A stretch of 41,449 nt of DNA from positions 1 through 41,449 of the forward strand of contig JAUYTV010000038.1 of the NCBI GenBank assembly GCA_030694985.1. The letters are read 5' to 3'. This DNA comes from Methanoregula sp. GTDB taxonomy: Archaea; Halobacteriota; Methanomicrobia; Methanomicrobiales; Methanospirillaceae. Of the stretch, positions 16,896 through 26,610 are shown piece after piece (the stretch's first letter is position 1; each line of letters opens with the position of its first letter). Both the position numbers and the translations under genes were made by a program. The notes beneath the pieces were generated by a model. That model worked only from the letters and a program-made list of their open reading frames with translations. It was not told where the DNA came from and made no database searches.

Positions 16896-17965
16896 ACCTC
16901 TCTTATATTGACTGCCGAGAGGCGTGCAATACGGAATTTTGCGCTGAGTGTGATATGAACCCGAAAGGTGACATGACCCACATTCACGTCCCGGAATATT
17001 GAGCCTGTATCTATCTCATCCATACGGGTAAGGATCTCCATAAGATCTCGTGGGAAAAATTCCTCAAGTGAACCACTGTTCCCATACTGGACCATTGCAT
17101 TGATGGCGGCATCATTGTAATACGTAATTTTCCCGTGCCGGCTCACTTCAATCACCGGGGTCAGTTCAAGATGGGGAATTGCGTTTGGGTTCTTTATGTC
17201 CTTTACCGCTGCCACCTTGCGGGATATATCGGACATAACCACCATATGTCCCAAGTGAAGGTTGCCAGCATCGAGCGGCGCAATATGGATCTCAGCATCA
17301 ATTGCAAAACCGCTCTTATGATTTAACCGCGTGATGATGGTGGACTTCCCAAAATCCTTAAGATCCTGCTGGATACAGCGGCCCATCTCTTCATGAGTCT
17401 GGGCGTTCTCATAAAGGTTTTTCAGATCCAGGCCTTTTAGTTCATCGTGCTGGTAGCCCAGCATAGCTGCAAAGGACTCATTCACCCACTGAACTTTCTG
17501 GGTTCTCACATAGGCGATGCCTTGTGGAGAAGCAGAGAGAATAGCCTGGAGAACCTCGTGCTTTCGTTTCAGATCTGATTCAGCCCGTCGCTGTTCAACC
17601 GATCGCTTCACCTTATGGGCGAGTTCTGCATACTGGGACCCGGGATCCCCGCCTTTCTGCAGGTAATAATCTGCGCCGGAGTTCAGTGCATTGATTACGA
17701 TCTCTTCACGTCCTTTACCCGTGAAGAGTATGAACGGCAGGGTCAGTGAGCGGCCGCGGACTTCTTTTAAAAAAGCAATCCCGTCCATACCTGGCATCTG
17801 GTAGTCAGAGACTATAGCGTCGAATGGTTTTTGTTCAAGTTCTTTAAGGGCTGACTCTGCTGACTCAGAAGTAGTTACCGTGATACCGGGAGTGCGCTCA
17901 AGAAATATCTGACCAATATCCAGGAGTGAGGGTTCATCATCGACAAAAAGGAGTGAGATGGTCAT
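16892..17965 (-). CDS. REC-PAS response regulator
   Basis: The protein starts with a receiver domain of about 120 residues. D9/D10 form the acidic pocket, D54 is the phosphoacceptor in VSDYQMPGMDG, and K is in YYLQKGG. Next come a linker helix, a PAS domain (about 130-240, GIAYVRTQKVQWVNESFAAM) and a second PAS-like segment to residue 357. It has no DNA-binding output and probably relays signals to the overlapping kinase. The ATG at 17965 places the receiver at the very start. An in-frame extension back to 18172 would add 69 residues of low complexity with no recognisable domain, and cannot be excluded. Confidence 0.85.
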   Translation of the reverse strand: MTISLLFVDDEPSLLDIGQIFLERTPGITVTTSESAESALKELEQKPFDAIVSDYQMPGMDGIAFLKEVRGRSLTLPFILFTGKGREEIVINALNSGADYYLQKGGDPGSQYAELAHKVKRSVEQRRAESDLKRKHEVLQAILSASPQGIAYVRTQKVQWVNESFAAMLGYQHDELKGLDLKNLYENAQTHEEMGRCIQQDLKDFGKSTIITRLNHKSGFAIDAEIHIAPLDAGNLHLGHMVVMSDISRKVAAVKDIKNPNAIPHLELTPVIEVSRHGKITYYNDAAINAMVQYGNSGSLEEFFPRDLMEILTRMDEIDTGSIFRDVNVGHVTFRVHITLSAKFRIARLSAVNIREV

Positions 17966-18429
17966 GGGCTGTAAGTCCGCTACGTTTGGAACAATAGCCG
18001 CAGGCATGTTCGTTGTATCGGAAATTATGGCGCAATTCCCCATACCGGATGTGCTGACCGTCTCTCCTCTAACACTGATGAGATCATTGTGCAGGACTGT
18101 GGGTATCATGGTAGTTTTTCCAGGTTTTTTCCCCGCAATTGGGGTAGATCTGCTGACGGGTTGCATGATCATGGTGAGGGTTATTGGATTTTTTATCAGG
18201 GTAACGGGCAGAACGGGAGCTCTTCATTTTTAAGCGTTGTCGGGTGACATGGCTTCTGGTTGAGTTCGGATTGTATGACAGGGTCCTCGTTTGAGTATAT
18301 TTTATTAAGATGCCGGTAAGGTCAGATATACATTTTCGACATACTCTATAGATTAATTAATAATATATAGAGAAAAAGGAAAAAAATGCTATATGTATTA
18401 ATATTTCCGGAAAAATGATTAGCACAATA
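17966..18429. other. Upstream region of the REC-PAS operon
   Basis: About 460 bp. The left 207 bp are open in frame with the REC-PAS gene and may be its N-terminal extension. The rest is AT-rich and includes the inverted repeat at 18344-18372. Confidence 0.5.
18344..18372. promoter_or_regulatory. Inverted repeat, candidate operator
   Basis: CTCTATA at 18344-18350 is the perfect complement of TATAGAG at 18366-18372, with a 15-nt AT-only spacer except for one G. It lies between the convergent end of the PhoU regulator and the upstream side of the REC-PAS operon. Confidence 0.35.
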
Positions 18430-19464
18430 TTACTTACCTGTCTTAGATCGGTAAGGCTCTCCTTCCTTTTCCATCAGCAGATTAATCACAGTCTCAGAGA
18501 TATCACCGGCATACTCGCCAGCCCTCCTTATACTCTCTGCTATATACCCGATGTGGATTGCCACAAGAGTATCCTGCTTGAGTACAAGATTTTCGATATC
18601 CCCGCAGATAGTTTCGAGTGCATGGATCGATTCGATATTCCGGTTTGCATCTTTTATATCGGCATTAAAAAATGAAATGATACTCCTTTCATAGTTTTCA
18701 AGTGACAGGGAACTTGCCTTTTTTACAGCCGCAAGGATCTTTTTGTCGAGTTCCATATCGATAATCTGCGGAGTGTTCTCAGCAATCCTTACTGCATGAT
18801 CTCCAATCCTTTCGATAATCCGGCTCAGCATGTAATAGTGCATTGCCATACTTGTTGTGATCCCCATCTTCCGGGACAGGGATGCGTTCTGCATAATCAT
18901 GTTAGTCTGACGGGCGATCAGCCAGTTGAGCCGGTCCACATCCATGTCGCGGCTGATCACATCATCTGCGAGCGCCTTGTTGCGGGTTTCTAATGCAGTA
19001 ATCGCATCCTCGTGCATGGTTTTAACTATTACAAACATGCGCTTGATGGTATTTTCAAACGGCATCTCTGAAGGGTTGAGGAGATCTTTTATCGCAATTA
19101 CGGATTCGGTCTCTTCAACCACTTCCTGGCCAATCGTCATCTGGGAAAAGTCCCGGACAACCGTGCGGACGAACGGGGAAAAGCGCTGTTTTGTAGAGAG
19201 CCTGATCACCGTGAACCCGGTAATGTACGTCCCGATAAGCAGGCGAAACAGAAATGCAGGATCAGCAATGGTGCTGCAGTCGATCTCCTTGATCCGCTGG
19301 AGTGGTTCTTCGGTAATCTTTGTCGTGACGAGCAGCGTCCCGTCAGATTGGACGATAAGCCCTACCGGATCATTTTTCTTAATTCCCTGCTCTCCTGCCC
19401 AGTCTTTGGGGAGCGTCACTACAAACGATGCGCCCCCGGTTACCTGCACCCGCCGTATTTCCAT
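18430..19464 (-). CDS. AbrB-PhoU fusion, archaeal phosphate uptake regulator
   Basis: The 344-residue protein starts with an AbrB/SpoVT swapped-hairpin DNA-binding domain (residues about 1-48; VTGGASFVVTLPKDWAGEQG). Two PhoU three-helix repeats then run to the end (ERIGDHAVRIAENT and SIRRAGEYAGDISETVINL are the metal-site helices). Archaeal proteins of this build probably bind DNA directly and replace the bacterial PhoR-PhoB pathway. It diverges from pstS, with 132 bp between start codons, so it can control both directions. A second, DNA-binding-free PhoU is encoded in the pst operon. Confidence 0.9.
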   Translation of the reverse strand: MEIRRVQVTGGASFVVTLPKDWAGEQGIKKNDPVGLIVQSDGTLLVTTKITEEPLQRIKEIDCSTIADPAFLFRLLIGTYITGFTVIRLSTKQRFSPFVRTVVRDFSQMTIGQEVVEETESVIAIKDLLNPSEMPFENTIKRMFVIVKTMHEDAITALETRNKALADDVISRDMDVDRLNWLIARQTNMIMQNASLSRKMGITTSMAMHYYMLSRIIERIGDHAVRIAENTPQIIDMELDKKILAAVKKASSLSLENYERSIISFFNADIKDANRNIESIHALETICGDIENLVLKQDTLVAIHIGYIAESIRRAGEYAGDISETVINLLMEKEGEPYRSKTGK

Positions 19465-19478
19465 AACTCACCTCGTAA

Positions 19479-19488
19479 TACTATAGTA
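19479..19488. promoter_or_regulatory. TACTATAGTA palindrome in the divergent phoU-pst promoter region
   Basis: This is a perfect 10-bp palindrome 15 bp upstream of the AbrB-PhoU start, in the 132-bp region shared with pstS. By position it is a candidate autoregulatory operator. TATA-like sequences for both directions lie in the same AT-rich interval. Confidence 0.4.
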
Positions 19489-19596
19489 AACAGATTTCAC
19501 TATGCTACTCTATTGTTATCTTTATGATATATAATTCTGTATAGTCTATGTCGAAAAACAGTATATTAGCCGCGGGTCAATTGTGGATGGAACATC

Positions 19597-20586
19597 ATGA
19601 AAGCAAACTGGAGTTCATCGTTAATCATAACTATTGGCCTTGCCATCCTGCTCGTCGCAGCGATGGCAGTTGCAGGCTGTACTGATACCGCAAACAAGAA
19701 CACCCCGGCTGCTACACCGGTCTCTACTCCGGCAGCAGTTGTTACCGCACAGGGTGCAGCCCCGGCAGCAACAACCGCAGCACCCGCGCAGATAACAGCA
19801 GCGCCTGCGGCACCGAAACAGAAACAGACCATTAAGATCAGCGGTTCGACAACGGTCCTGCCGATTATCCAGAAAGCAGCTGACAAGTACATGAACGCTC
19901 ATCCTGAAGCAGACATCCAGATATCCGGTGGCGGATCCGGTGTAGGTATCCAGATGATCAGTGCAAAGACTGTTGATATTGGTATGGCTTCGCGCGACCT
20001 GACCAAAGCTGAGTTGGCAAAGAACCCGTCATTCGTTGTCACTTCGGTTGCACAGGATGGTATTGCAATCATCGTCAATCCGGCAAACACGATCCCGTAT
20101 ATCACGCTTGATCAGCTCAAGAACATTTACCTTGGCAAGATCACCAAGTGGACCGAGATTACCGGTGCAGGCGTACCTAACACCAACAACCAGATCGTCA
20201 TCGTCGGCCGTGACAGTGCATCCGGAACCCGCGTTTTCTTTGATGAGACCATTCTCTTAAAGGCAACCCCGATTAACAAGATGCTCGAGAAGAACTCCAA
20301 TGGCGCAGTCACCCAGACGGTAGCCCAGACACCCGGTGCGATTGGGTACGTCTCGATTGGTTTTGTCAGCAATGATGTCAAGGCAGTCCCCGTTTGGTAC
20401 GATGGCCAGAGAATTGTTGCCCCAACCCTTGACAATATAAAAACCAAAACTTACCCCATCTCCCGTGACATGTGGATCATCACCAATGGTAATCCCAGCG
20501 GCCTTGCCGGCGATTTCATCAAGTTCATCATGAGCGCTGAAGGCCAGAAGATTGTTGCTGACGAAGGTTTCGTAACCGTCAAATGA
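19597..20586 (+). CDS. pstS: PstS, phosphate-binding lipoprotein of the Pst ABC transporter
   Basis: The 329-residue product has an N-terminal membrane segment ending in the lipobox AVAGC (Cys27). A low-complexity Ala/Pro/Thr linker runs from about residue 30 to 72. The substrate-binding domain starts with IKISGSTTVLPIIQ, whose Ser and Thr bind phosphate, and carries SGGGSGVGIQ and GRDSASGTRVFF. It captures phosphate outside the cell and delivers it to PstCA. The Thr/Ala linker is typical of archaeal surface lipoproteins. It is the first gene of the pst operon, with the permease gene 61 bp downstream. Confidence 0.95.
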   Translation: MKANWSSSLIITIGLAILLVAAMAVAGCTDTANKNTPAATPVSTPAAVVTAQGAAPAATTAAPAQITAAPAAPKQKQTIKISGSTTVLPIIQKAADKYMNAHPEADIQISGGGSGVGIQMISAKTVDIGMASRDLTKAELAKNPSFVVTSVAQDGIAIIVNPANTIPYITLDQLKNIYLGKITKWTEITGAGVPNTNNQIVIVGRDSASGTRVFFDETILLKATPINKMLEKNSNGAVTQTVAQTPGAIGYVSIGFVSNDVKAVPVWYDGQRIVAPTLDNIKTKTYPISRDMWIITNGNPSGLAGDFIKFIMSAEGQKIVADEGFVTVK

Positions 20587-20647
20587 AATGCAATGCAGGA
20601 ACACAAAAACAACAAAATTTTTTTAATTACTTTGGAGGCGCAGAACC

Positions 20648-22603
20648 ATGAAATTTTCAAAAAAAACCGACAGTGCTGTTAATGCCTCCACGGGCACTGC
20701 CCGGTTATCCTTTCTCAAAGAACAATCAATTAAAACCGTATTCTTCTTTGCAGCCTTATTTGCCGTAATCGTAGTCACATTTATCCTGCTCTTCTTGTTA
20801 CGGGACGGTTATCCGATCTTTTCAGAGGTCGGAATACTCAGTTTCCTCCTTGGTCCTGACTGGGCGCCGACAGCGGTAGTTCCATTGTATGGTATCTTCC
20901 CGCTCATTGTCGGAACCCTGTTAGTTACCCTCGGGGCAATGGTCATTGCCGTCCCGCTGTCCATAGGCTGTGCAATTTACATATCTGAGCTGGCATCCCC
21001 GCGTTCAAAAAAAATCCTCAAGCCGGCAGTTGAACTGCTGGCCGGCATCCCATCAGTCGTTTACGGGTTCTTTGGGCTCATTGTTCTTACTAATTTTATC
21101 CGGGTGAGCTTTGATATCTCTTCCGGGGAGACCTGGCTTGCGGCTTCGGTGCTGCTTGGAATCATGGCCCTTCCTACGATCATCAGTGTCTCTGAAGATG
21201 CAATCAGTTCGGTACCCCATGAGTTCAAGGAAGGGTCGCTTGCCATAGGGGCAACCCGCTGGCAGACGATCAGCCGGGTGCTGGTACCTGCAGCCCTGTC
21301 GGGCATTGCAGCTGCTGTCATACTTGGCATCGGACGTGTTGTCGGAGAAACTATGGCAGTCATGATGGTTGCCGGTAACGCAGCAATCATTCCGGACCCT
21401 ATCTGGAATATCCTCTCCCCGCTACGAACCCTCACCGCAACGCTCGGGATCGAGATGGGTGAAGTATCGATCGGCAGTGAGCATTACAGCGCACTGTTTG
21501 GTATTGCTGTTGTCCTGCTGGTAATCACGCTCATCATCAACCTTTCTGCCGTTGCCATCCTGCGCTATCTCAAAGATGGAAGAGCAAAGGGTCCGGTACG
21601 AAAACCATTCATCACTTCTGCAACAAAAGAATCCCTTTTACGGTTAGCTGAGTTCATCGGCGTTGCATTATTATTGATCTTCTTACTCGCCGCCGCACCG
21701 TGGTGGCTTGCAGCTCTTGCCCTGCTCATTATCATAGCATGGTATTTCGGCAGGGACTGGCTCTCACAGAATCATATCCAGACAATCGCCTTTGGTCTGG
21801 TTGGTCTTGCGACTCTCATTGTTATTGCCTTTCTGGTCATCATCCTGCAGGATATTGTCATCAACGGGCTTCCGGCACTCTCGTGGGAATTCTTAACCCA
21901 GCCCCCAAAGGATCTCGGCAGGGCCGGAGGAATCTTTCCGGCCATTGTCGGCACACTCTATCTCGTATTAGGCGCGATTGCAATTGCGCTGCCTCTCGGC
22001 GTTGGAGCTGCCCTTTACCTCGTGGAATACACGCGGGAAGGACGCATTACAAAGATCATCCGGACCGGTGTTGACCTGCTCAACGGCACGCCATCGATCG
22101 TATTTGGCCTCTTTGGGTTTGCCTTTATCGTGATGTACCTCAATATCGGTGTCTCACTGCTGGCCGGGCAGATCACGCTTGCCCTGATGGTGTTGCCAAC
22201 AGTCATCCGCACAACCGAAGAATCGTTAAAAAGTATCCCGCAGTCTTTGCGGGAAGGCAGTCTCGCACTCGGGGCCACTCAATGGCAGACAATCAGCCGG
22301 GTTGTCCTGCCTCCGGCAGTACCGGGAGTTTTGACCGGCGCAATTCTCTCTATTGGGAGGGCCGCAGGAGAGACGGCACCCATCATGTTCACTGCGGTGG
22401 TCTTTTCGTCCCGCTTCCTGCCGACATCAGAATTTCAACCGGTCATGGCACTGCCATACCACCTCTTCATACTGGCAACAAATGTGCCGGGAGCGTCGAC
22501 CAACAAATACGGGACCGCACTTATATTGCTCATACTCGTCATCGGGTTCTACTCGGTTGCGATCTATTTAAGAACACATTTCCAGAACAAGGCACGGGGA
22601 TAA
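20648..22603 (+). CDS. pstCA: PstC-PstA fused phosphate permease
   Basis: This one 651-residue frame holds both permease subunits. The first half (about 25-315) is PstC-like, with the EAA loop EFKEGSLAIGATRWQTI. The second (about 350-645) is PstA-like, with SLREGSLALGATQWQTI and GRAAGETAPIMFT. The halves are joined by two extra hydrophobic segments near 335-375. In most organisms pstC and pstA are separate genes. No stop, frameshift scar or internal ribosome site is visible at the junction. It forms the membrane channel with PstB and PstS. The pstB start follows 3 nt after the stop codon. Confidence 0.92.
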   Translation: MKFSKKTDSAVNASTGTARLSFLKEQSIKTVFFFAALFAVIVVTFILLFLLRDGYPIFSEVGILSFLLGPDWAPTAVVPLYGIFPLIVGTLLVTLGAMVIAVPLSIGCAIYISELASPRSKKILKPAVELLAGIPSVVYGFFGLIVLTNFIRVSFDISSGETWLAASVLLGIMALPTIISVSEDAISSVPHEFKEGSLAIGATRWQTISRVLVPAALSGIAAAVILGIGRVVGETMAVMMVAGNAAIIPDPIWNILSPLRTLTATLGIEMGEVSIGSEHYSALFGIAVVLLVITLIINLSAVAILRYLKDGRAKGPVRKPFITSATKESLLRLAEFIGVALLLIFLLAAAPWWLAALALLIIIAWYFGRDWLSQNHIQTIAFGLVGLATLIVIAFLVIILQDIVINGLPALSWEFLTQPPKDLGRAGGIFPAIVGTLYLVLGAIAIALPLGVGAALYLVEYTREGRITKIIRTGVDLLNGTPSIVFGLFGFAFIVMYLNIGVSLLAGQITLALMVLPTVIRTTEESLKSIPQSLREGSLALGATQWQTISRVVLPPAVPGVLTGAILSIGRAAGETAPIMFTAVVFSSRFLPTSEFQPVMALPYHLFILATNVPGASTNKYGTALILLILVIGFYSVAIYLRTHFQNKARG

Positions 22604-22606
22604 AAA

Positions 22607-23368
22607 ATGTCTGAATCTGCAATTATCACAACGAATAATGTCAACCTCTGGTATAATGAGAAGCATGCACTAGAGTCGGTATCGATACGAGTCCCAAAGA
22701 ACCGGGTAACTGCGCTTATCGGTCCCTCGGGCTGCGGGAAATCAACCCTGCTGCGCTGCTTCAACCGGTTGAACGATCTCATTGACCATGTGAAGATCAC
22801 CGGAGAGATCATGCTCGATGATGAGAACATCCACGCACCATCCACAGATGTGGTGACGCTCAGGAAAAAAGTCGGCATGGTCTTTCAGAAACCCAACCCG
22901 TTCCCGAAAACCATCTATGAAAATGTTGCGTACGGCCCCCGCGTCCATGGTGTCAGGGATAAAGCAGAACTCGACAGGATTGTGGAGGAGAGTCTCCGTC
23001 ACGCTGCGATCTGGGACGAAGTAAAAGAGCGCCTGAATGATTCGGCCCTCGGGCTTTCCGGTGGCCAGCAGCAGCGTCTCTGCATTGCCCGGACGCTTGC
23101 GGTGGAACCCGAAGTGATCTTAATGGATGAGCCCTGTTCATCACTCGATCCGATTGCAACGGCAAAGATTGAGAACCTGATCGAGAGGCTCAAGGAAGAT
23201 TACACCGTCATCATTGTCACCCATAACATGCAGCAGGCAGCCCGTGTGAGCGATTATACAGGTTTTATGTATATCGGCAAATTGATTGAATGCGGAAAGA
23301 CCCGACAGATTTTCGAGCACCCGAAAGAAGAACTCACCGAGAATTATATCACCGGTCGGTTCGGGTAG
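22607..23368 (+). CDS. pstB: PstB, phosphate ABC transporter ATPase
   Basis: The 253-residue ATPase has a Walker A (GPSGCGKST), a Q loop ([10 protein letters not shown], the PstB-specific form), the signature LSGGQQQRL, and a Walker B with Glu ([12 protein letters not shown]). The switch His is in [16 protein letters not shown]. It powers phosphate import through PstCA. It ends at TAG 23366-23368, which matches the normal family C terminus (ENYITGRFG). TAG is therefore used as a real stop in this organism. The phoU gene starts 5 nt later. Confidence 0.97.
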   Translation: MSESAIITTNNVNLWYNEKHALESVSIRVPKNRVTALIGPSGCGKSTLLRCFNRLNDLIDHVKITGEIMLDDENIHAPSTDVVTLRKKVGMVFQKPNPFPKTIYENVAYGPRVHGVRDKAELDRIVEESLRHAAIWDEVKERLNDSALGLSGGQQQRLCIARTLAVEPEVILMDEPCSSLDPIATAKIENLIERLKEDYTVIIVTHNMQQAARVSDYTGFMYIGKLIECGKTRQIFEHPKEELTENYITGRFG

Positions 23369-23373
23369 GTATC

Positions 23374-24024
23374 ATGGCAGAAAAATTCCACACAGAACTC
23401 AAAAAACTTAAAGCCGATACGCTGAAGATGGCACAACTCGGGCGTTTCATGCTGCGGACAGCAGTCGATGCCCTCATCCGGCAGGATAAGGAACTGGCAG
23501 CATCCGTAGTTGCAAAAAAAGACGAGATTCATGATATGGAAGTGCGGATCGAAGAGCACTGCTACCAGCTCATTGCGCTCAACCAGCCAATGGCAAAGGA
23601 TATGCGGATCATTGCCTGTACTCTCAAAGTGATCACGGCTTCGCTGCGTATCGGGCGTTACGGCAAATCAATTGCAAATACCGTTGTCGACCTTTCCTCA
23701 AAACCCCATATCGCCAACCTGATGAGCATTCCGCACATGGCCGATCTTGTAATTGACATGATCGACGATGCGATCGCTGCGTACGAATCTGATGATCTTC
23801 GCCCTATTGAAGATCTCTCATCAAGGGATGATACGATCGATGCGTTACGGCATTCAATCTTCCGCGAAGGGATCACCTACATGATGGAAGACCCAAAGAA
23901 CATCTCGCGCTGCACACACTATATTATGGTGGCCCGGTATCTCGAACGGTGCGCTGATCATGCCTGCAAGATAGCAGAGAATGTCCAGTATATGGAGACC
24001 GGCGAGCGGGTTGAGATCCACTAA
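23374..24024 (+). CDS. phoU: PhoU, phosphate transport regulator
   Basis: The 216-residue protein has two three-helix PhoU repeats. The metal-site helices are near MEVRIEEHCYQLI and YLERCADHACKIAENVQYM. PhoU couples Pst transport activity to phosphate status and prevents excess uptake. The ATG at 23374 follows a GGTAGGT site; a longer frame from 23290 would run inside pstB and is rejected. It is the fourth gene of the pst operon and the second PhoU of the window. Confidence 0.93.
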   Translation: MAEKFHTELKKLKADTLKMAQLGRFMLRTAVDALIRQDKELAASVVAKKDEIHDMEVRIEEHCYQLIALNQPMAKDMRIIACTLKVITASLRIGRYGKSIANTVVDLSSKPHIANLMSIPHMADLVIDMIDDAIAAYESDDLRPIEDLSSRDDTIDALRHSIFREGITYMMEDPKNISRCTHYIMVARYLERCADHACKIAENVQYMETGERVEIH

Positions 24025-24046
24025 AGGTGGGATGTATGGAGTGGAT

Positions 24047-24463
24047 ATGGAAAAGAAGACCGTGCTCTTTGTCTGCTCATTCAATTCGGCCAGGTCACAG
24101 ATAGCTGAAGGCCTTCTCAATTCCCGCTATCAGGATCGCTACCTTGCATTTTCAGCCGGTATAGCCCCGGCAGGATTGAACCCGTATGCTGTTGCAGTGA
24201 TGAAAGAAGTGGGAATCGACATCTCTTTCCAGAAGTCAAAGAAACTCTCAAACTTCACCGGAACACGGTTTGATTACGTTATCACAATGTGCGATCATGT
24301 GAAACCAGCGGTAGCCGGGTCAATCCCTGAAGGCGTAATCATGATCCACCGGAATTTTTTAAGCCCATCAGAAATCCAGAAAAACAAAGATGAGATCCTC
24401 GCGGATTTCCGTACGCTCAGGGATGATATTGATTTGTGGCTGACCGGGATCTTTCCGGAGTAA
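24047..24463 (+). CDS. Low-molecular-weight phosphatase / ArsC-like protein without the resolving Cys
   Basis: The 138-residue protein has the LMW-PTP/ArsC P-loop VCSFNSARS, a CX5R motif, at the N terminus. Thioredoxin-linked arsenate reductases need two further Cys, spaced C-x6-C. Here the first is present in MCDHVKPAV but the second position is Val, unlike the paralogue at 34003, which has both. An arsenate reductase cycle of the usual type is therefore unlikely; a phosphatase role within the phosphate operon is more plausible. The ATG at 24047 is preferred because GGAG precedes it by 5 nt. It sits between phoU and ppk with 4 nt to ppk. Confidence 0.85.
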   Translation: MEKKTVLFVCSFNSARSQIAEGLLNSRYQDRYLAFSAGIAPAGLNPYAVAVMKEVGIDISFQKSKKLSNFTGTRFDYVITMCDHVKPAVAGSIPEGVIMIHRNFLSPSEIQKNKDEILADFRTLRDDIDLWLTGIFPE

Positions 24464-24467
24464 TTGT

Positions 24468-26570
24468 ATGAATACCGTCCCGACAATCCAACTCGATGAT
24501 CCCGCATGGTATATCAACCGTGAACTGGCCTGGATCCGGTTCAACCGGCATGTGCTGGATGAAGCACTGGACCATTCGCACCCCCTGTTGGAACGGGTAA
24601 AATTTCTCTCCATTTTTGCCAATAACCTCGATGAATTTTTTATGGTCCGGGTATCGGGACTCCAGCGCCAGTTTGCAAAAGGAGTGCGTAAGTTTCCTCC
24701 CGATGGCATGACTCCCGGTCAGCAGCTGGATGGCATACAAGCGGCCTTGTTACCGGAACTGCTCATCCAGTACAACTGCTGGTATGACGATATCCTCCCC
24801 AAACTGGCACAAAATGGTATCCATATACACAACTATAAGGATCTGGATGAACGCCAGACAGCAGTGATGCACCGGCTTTTTGTCGATCAGATCTTCCCGG
24901 TTCTTACGCCTCTTGCTTTTGACAGCTCACACCCGTTTCCCTTTATCTCAAATCTTTCTTTAAATCTTGCAATTGTCGTGCGGGATCCCGAAAAAAAAGA
25001 GATCTTTGCAAGGTTAAAAGTGCCAACCAACCTTTTCTCCCGGCTGGTTCGTATTCCCGATCCCGATGGAAATTGCCGCAATGACCAGAATGCACATTTC
25101 GTTTATCTTGAGGACATCATTGCTGCCCATCTTGACATGCTCTTTTGCGGACTTGAGGTTGTGGCATCATTTCCCTTCCGGATCACCAGGGATGCAGACC
25201 CAGAGATCGAAGTGGATGATGCGTCAGATCTCCTCACCACGGTCGAAGAGATCATGGAACAGCGGGCACATGGAAATCCTATCCGAATTGAGGTAGAGTG
25301 CTCCATGCATGACAGTATCTGCCACATGTTCGAGAAGAAACTGGTTGTCACCTCGGCCATGATCCACCGTGTCAGTCATCCGGTGGGAATGGCAGACCTC
25401 ATGCTGCTCCTCTCTTTGGATCGACCGGATCTCAAAGATACCCCCTTTACCCCTTCATTACCGGCTGAACTTGCCGAGGGCAGGGATATTTTCTCTGCCA
25501 TCCGTCATCATGACATTCTCTTGTACCATCCCTACTACAGTTTTACTCCGGTGGTCAATTTCATCCGGCAGGCTGCTAAAGACCCGGATGTGCTGGCGAT
25601 TAAGATCACCCTCTACCGGGTGGGTCCCAACTCCCCTATAGTAAAAGCCCTTATGGAGGCCCGGGATAATGGCAAGGCAGTTGCTGCGCTTATTGAGCTC
25701 AAGGCAAGGTTTGACGAAGAGAACAATATCGGTTGGGCACGGGCTCTTGAGCATGAAGGGGTGCATGTAGTCTATGGGGTAGTTGGTCTCAAAGTGCATG
25801 CAAAGCTTTGTATGGTGGTACGCCGGGAGAAAGACGGCATCCGCCGGTACATGCACCTGGGCACTGGCAACTACAATGCCACAACCAGCCGCATCTATAC
25901 TGATTTTGGATTTCTTACCTGTGACAAGCAGATCGGTGAGGATGTTGCAAACCTCTTCAACTTCCTGACCGGTTATGCCCGGATTGAGAGTTACCAGAAA
26001 CTTCTTGTTGCTCCGGTTACCCTGCGAAAAGAAATGTTTGCGATGATCGAACGTGAGATTGACAGTCACCTGGAGAAAGGCGGTGGACATCTCATCTTAA
26101 AGATGAATGCGCTGGTTGATCCGTTCTGCATCGCAGCACTCTATCGAGCATCCCAGGCGGGAGTTAAGATCGAACTCCAGGTAAGGGGCATCTGCTGCCT
26201 GCGTCCGGGAATTCCCGGTGTCAGTGAGAATATCGAAGTGACGGCAATTGTTGGCAGGTTTTTAGAGCATGCCCGGATTTATTATTTCCATAATGGTGGA
26301 AACGAAGAAATATACCTGGGAAGTGCCGATCTCATGCCACGGAACCTGGATAAGCGCGTTGAAGTGCTCTTCCCCGTCCAGGATCCGGCAATCCGGAATG
26401 CGATTATTGCAAAAATTATACCCGTCCAGCTCAATGATAACTGCAAACTCAGAGTGCTCCAGAGTGACGGAACCTATCAACGAAGGATTCTTCCTGAAGG
26501 TTCCGGACATCTCAATGCACAGGAATGGTTCTTGGAACATTGCGGGAGCTGGTATCATAGCCTCCATTAA
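24468..26570 (+). CDS. ppk: Polyphosphate kinase 1
   Basis: The 700-residue enzyme makes polyphosphate from ATP reversibly. The N-terminal domain shows YINRELAWIRFNRHVLDEA and FANNLDEFFMVRVSGL. The phospholipase-D-like catalytic halves carry KITLYRVG, LKARFDEENNIGWARALE and the autophosphorylated His444 in LKVHAKL. HLGTGNYN follows, and the second half has LGSADLMPRNLDKRVE. Length is typical (690-720). It follows the phosphatase-like gene by 4 nt and thus belongs to the pst operon, linking phosphate import directly to polyphosphate storage. Confidence 0.96.
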   Translation: MNTVPTIQLDDPAWYINRELAWIRFNRHVLDEALDHSHPLLERVKFLSIFANNLDEFFMVRVSGLQRQFAKGVRKFPPDGMTPGQQLDGIQAALLPELLIQYNCWYDDILPKLAQNGIHIHNYKDLDERQTAVMHRLFVDQIFPVLTPLAFDSSHPFPFISNLSLNLAIVVRDPEKKEIFARLKVPTNLFSRLVRIPDPDGNCRNDQNAHFVYLEDIIAAHLDMLFCGLEVVASFPFRITRDADPEIEVDDASDLLTTVEEIMEQRAHGNPIRIEVECSMHDSICHMFEKKLVVTSAMIHRVSHPVGMADLMLLLSLDRPDLKDTPFTPSLPAELAEGRDIFSAIRHHDILLYHPYYSFTPVVNFIRQAAKDPDVLAIKITLYRVGPNSPIVKALMEARDNGKAVAALIELKARFDEENNIGWARALEHEGVHVVYGVVGLKVHAKLCMVVRREKDGIRRYMHLGTGNYNATTSRIYTDFGFLTCDKQIGEDVANLFNFLTGYARIESYQKLLVAPVTLRKEMFAMIEREIDSHLEKGGGHLILKMNALVDPFCIAALYRASQAGVKIELQVRGICCLRPGIPGVSENIEVTAIVGRFLEHARIYYFHNGGNEEIYLGSADLMPRNLDKRVEVLFPVQDPAIRNAIIAKIIPVQLNDNCKLRVLQSDGTYQRRILPEGSGHLNAQEWFLEHCGSWYHSLH

Positions 26571-26610
26571 AAAGGCCTTTAAAGGTACTGAATAGAAAAG
26601 TCCTGTATGA

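Noticed and set aside
17966-18172. 69-residue N-terminal extension of the REC-PAS protein
   Set aside because: It is open in frame but low in complexity and precedes a complete receiver domain, so the shorter start at 17965 is preferred.
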